A DNA stretch of 5,001 bases from Candidatus Fermentibacteraceae bacterium. Its GTDB lineage: Bacteria > Fermentibacterota > Fermentibacteria > Fermentibacterales > JCC-6. The position numbers were made by a program, and so were the translations under genes. The notes beneath the pieces were generated by a model. It was not told where the DNA came from, searched no databases, and worked only from the letters and a program-made list of their open reading frames with translations. The stretch is from assembly GCA_021162285.1 (NCBI GenBank), contig JAGGYZ010000034.1, forward strand, positions 1 to 5,001, in the 5' to 3' direction. Shown piece after piece: positions 4,932 to 5,001 of this stretch. Position 1 is the first letter of the stretch; each line of letters starts with the position of its first letter.

Positions 4932-5001
4932 CTAGAGAATAGCCTTGATTGATGCCCAGGTGGCAGGGGCAAGAGCTGATCCTGACGCCACAACGGTGAG
5001 G
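4932..5001 (-). CDS. C-terminal end of an unidentified gene entering from the right edge
   Basis: On the minus strand a frame is open from the window edge to TAG at 4934-4932, giving 22 residues that include 'SGSALAPATWASIKAIL' at the very C-terminus. The evidence that this is a real gene end is the perfect terminator hairpin starting about 12 bases downstream and the protein-like, Ala-rich composition. The other two minus-strand frames also stay open to or near this point, so the frame choice is not certain. I do not recognise the family from so short a tail. Confidence 0.6.
   Translation of the reverse strand, partial: LTVVASGSALAPATWASIKAIL

Noticed and set aside
4741..4935. Plus-strand open frame of 64 codons
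   Set aside because: It reads straight through the intrinsic terminator hairpin and its A- and T-runs, has no ribosome site, and its composition is not protein-like.
1..5001. Search for CRISPR arrays, tRNA or rRNA genes, insertion sequences and phage genes
   Set aside because: No regularly spaced repeats, no cloverleaf or rRNA-like sequence, no transposase motif and no terminal inverted repeats with target duplications were seen.

Overview
The window reads as ordinary chromosomal DNA from a bacterium, most likely an anaerobe of Firmicutes type, although the phylum cannot be fixed from 5 kb. The clues are strong Shine-Dalgarno sites (GGGAGG, AAGGAGAG), a YtrA-type GntR regulator heading an ABC exporter operon, a flavodoxin of the Flavodoxin_5/HemG-like type, and a small Cys-rich protein with two CPxC motifs, a type I associate with anaerobes. 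Base composition is moderate.

Layout. (1) Positions 1-1382, plus strand: the C-terminal part of a membrane glycosyltransferase-like protein, then after 11 bases a small flavodoxin with a TTG start. (2) Positions 4128 down to 1409, minus strand: a compact four-gene operon running GntR regulator, ABC ATPase, permease A, permease B. The first two genes overlap by 17 bp and the later gaps are 2 bp and 11 bp. Its promoter at about 4157-4185 carries a TGTACCA-N6-TAGTACA palindrome over the -10 box and an extra copy of the half-site in the spacer, a layout expected for autorepression. The operon converges on the flavodoxin with a 26-bp gap. (3) Positions 4434-4619, minus strand: a 61-residue Gly/Arg-rich zinc-ribbon-like microprotein with a good ribosome binding site. 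(4) Positions 4895-4919: a clear intrinsic terminator, most likely serving a gene that enters from the right edge on the minus strand and stops at 4934-4932. The stretches 4177-4433 and 4634-4894 hold no gene I can support.

How the genes fit together. The regulator, one ATPase and two related permeases look like a complete self-regulated ABC-2 type transporter, probably two ATPase copies with a permease heterodimer. By analogy with YtrA/YtrB-type systems it may respond to envelope stress or antimicrobial compounds, but the substrate cannot be read from sequence. The most unusual point is that the ATPase lacks the switch (H-loop) histidine, although Walker A and the Walker B glutamate are intact. 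I found no convincing wholly new system. The best candidates for a second look are this transporter and the zinc-ribbon microprotein.
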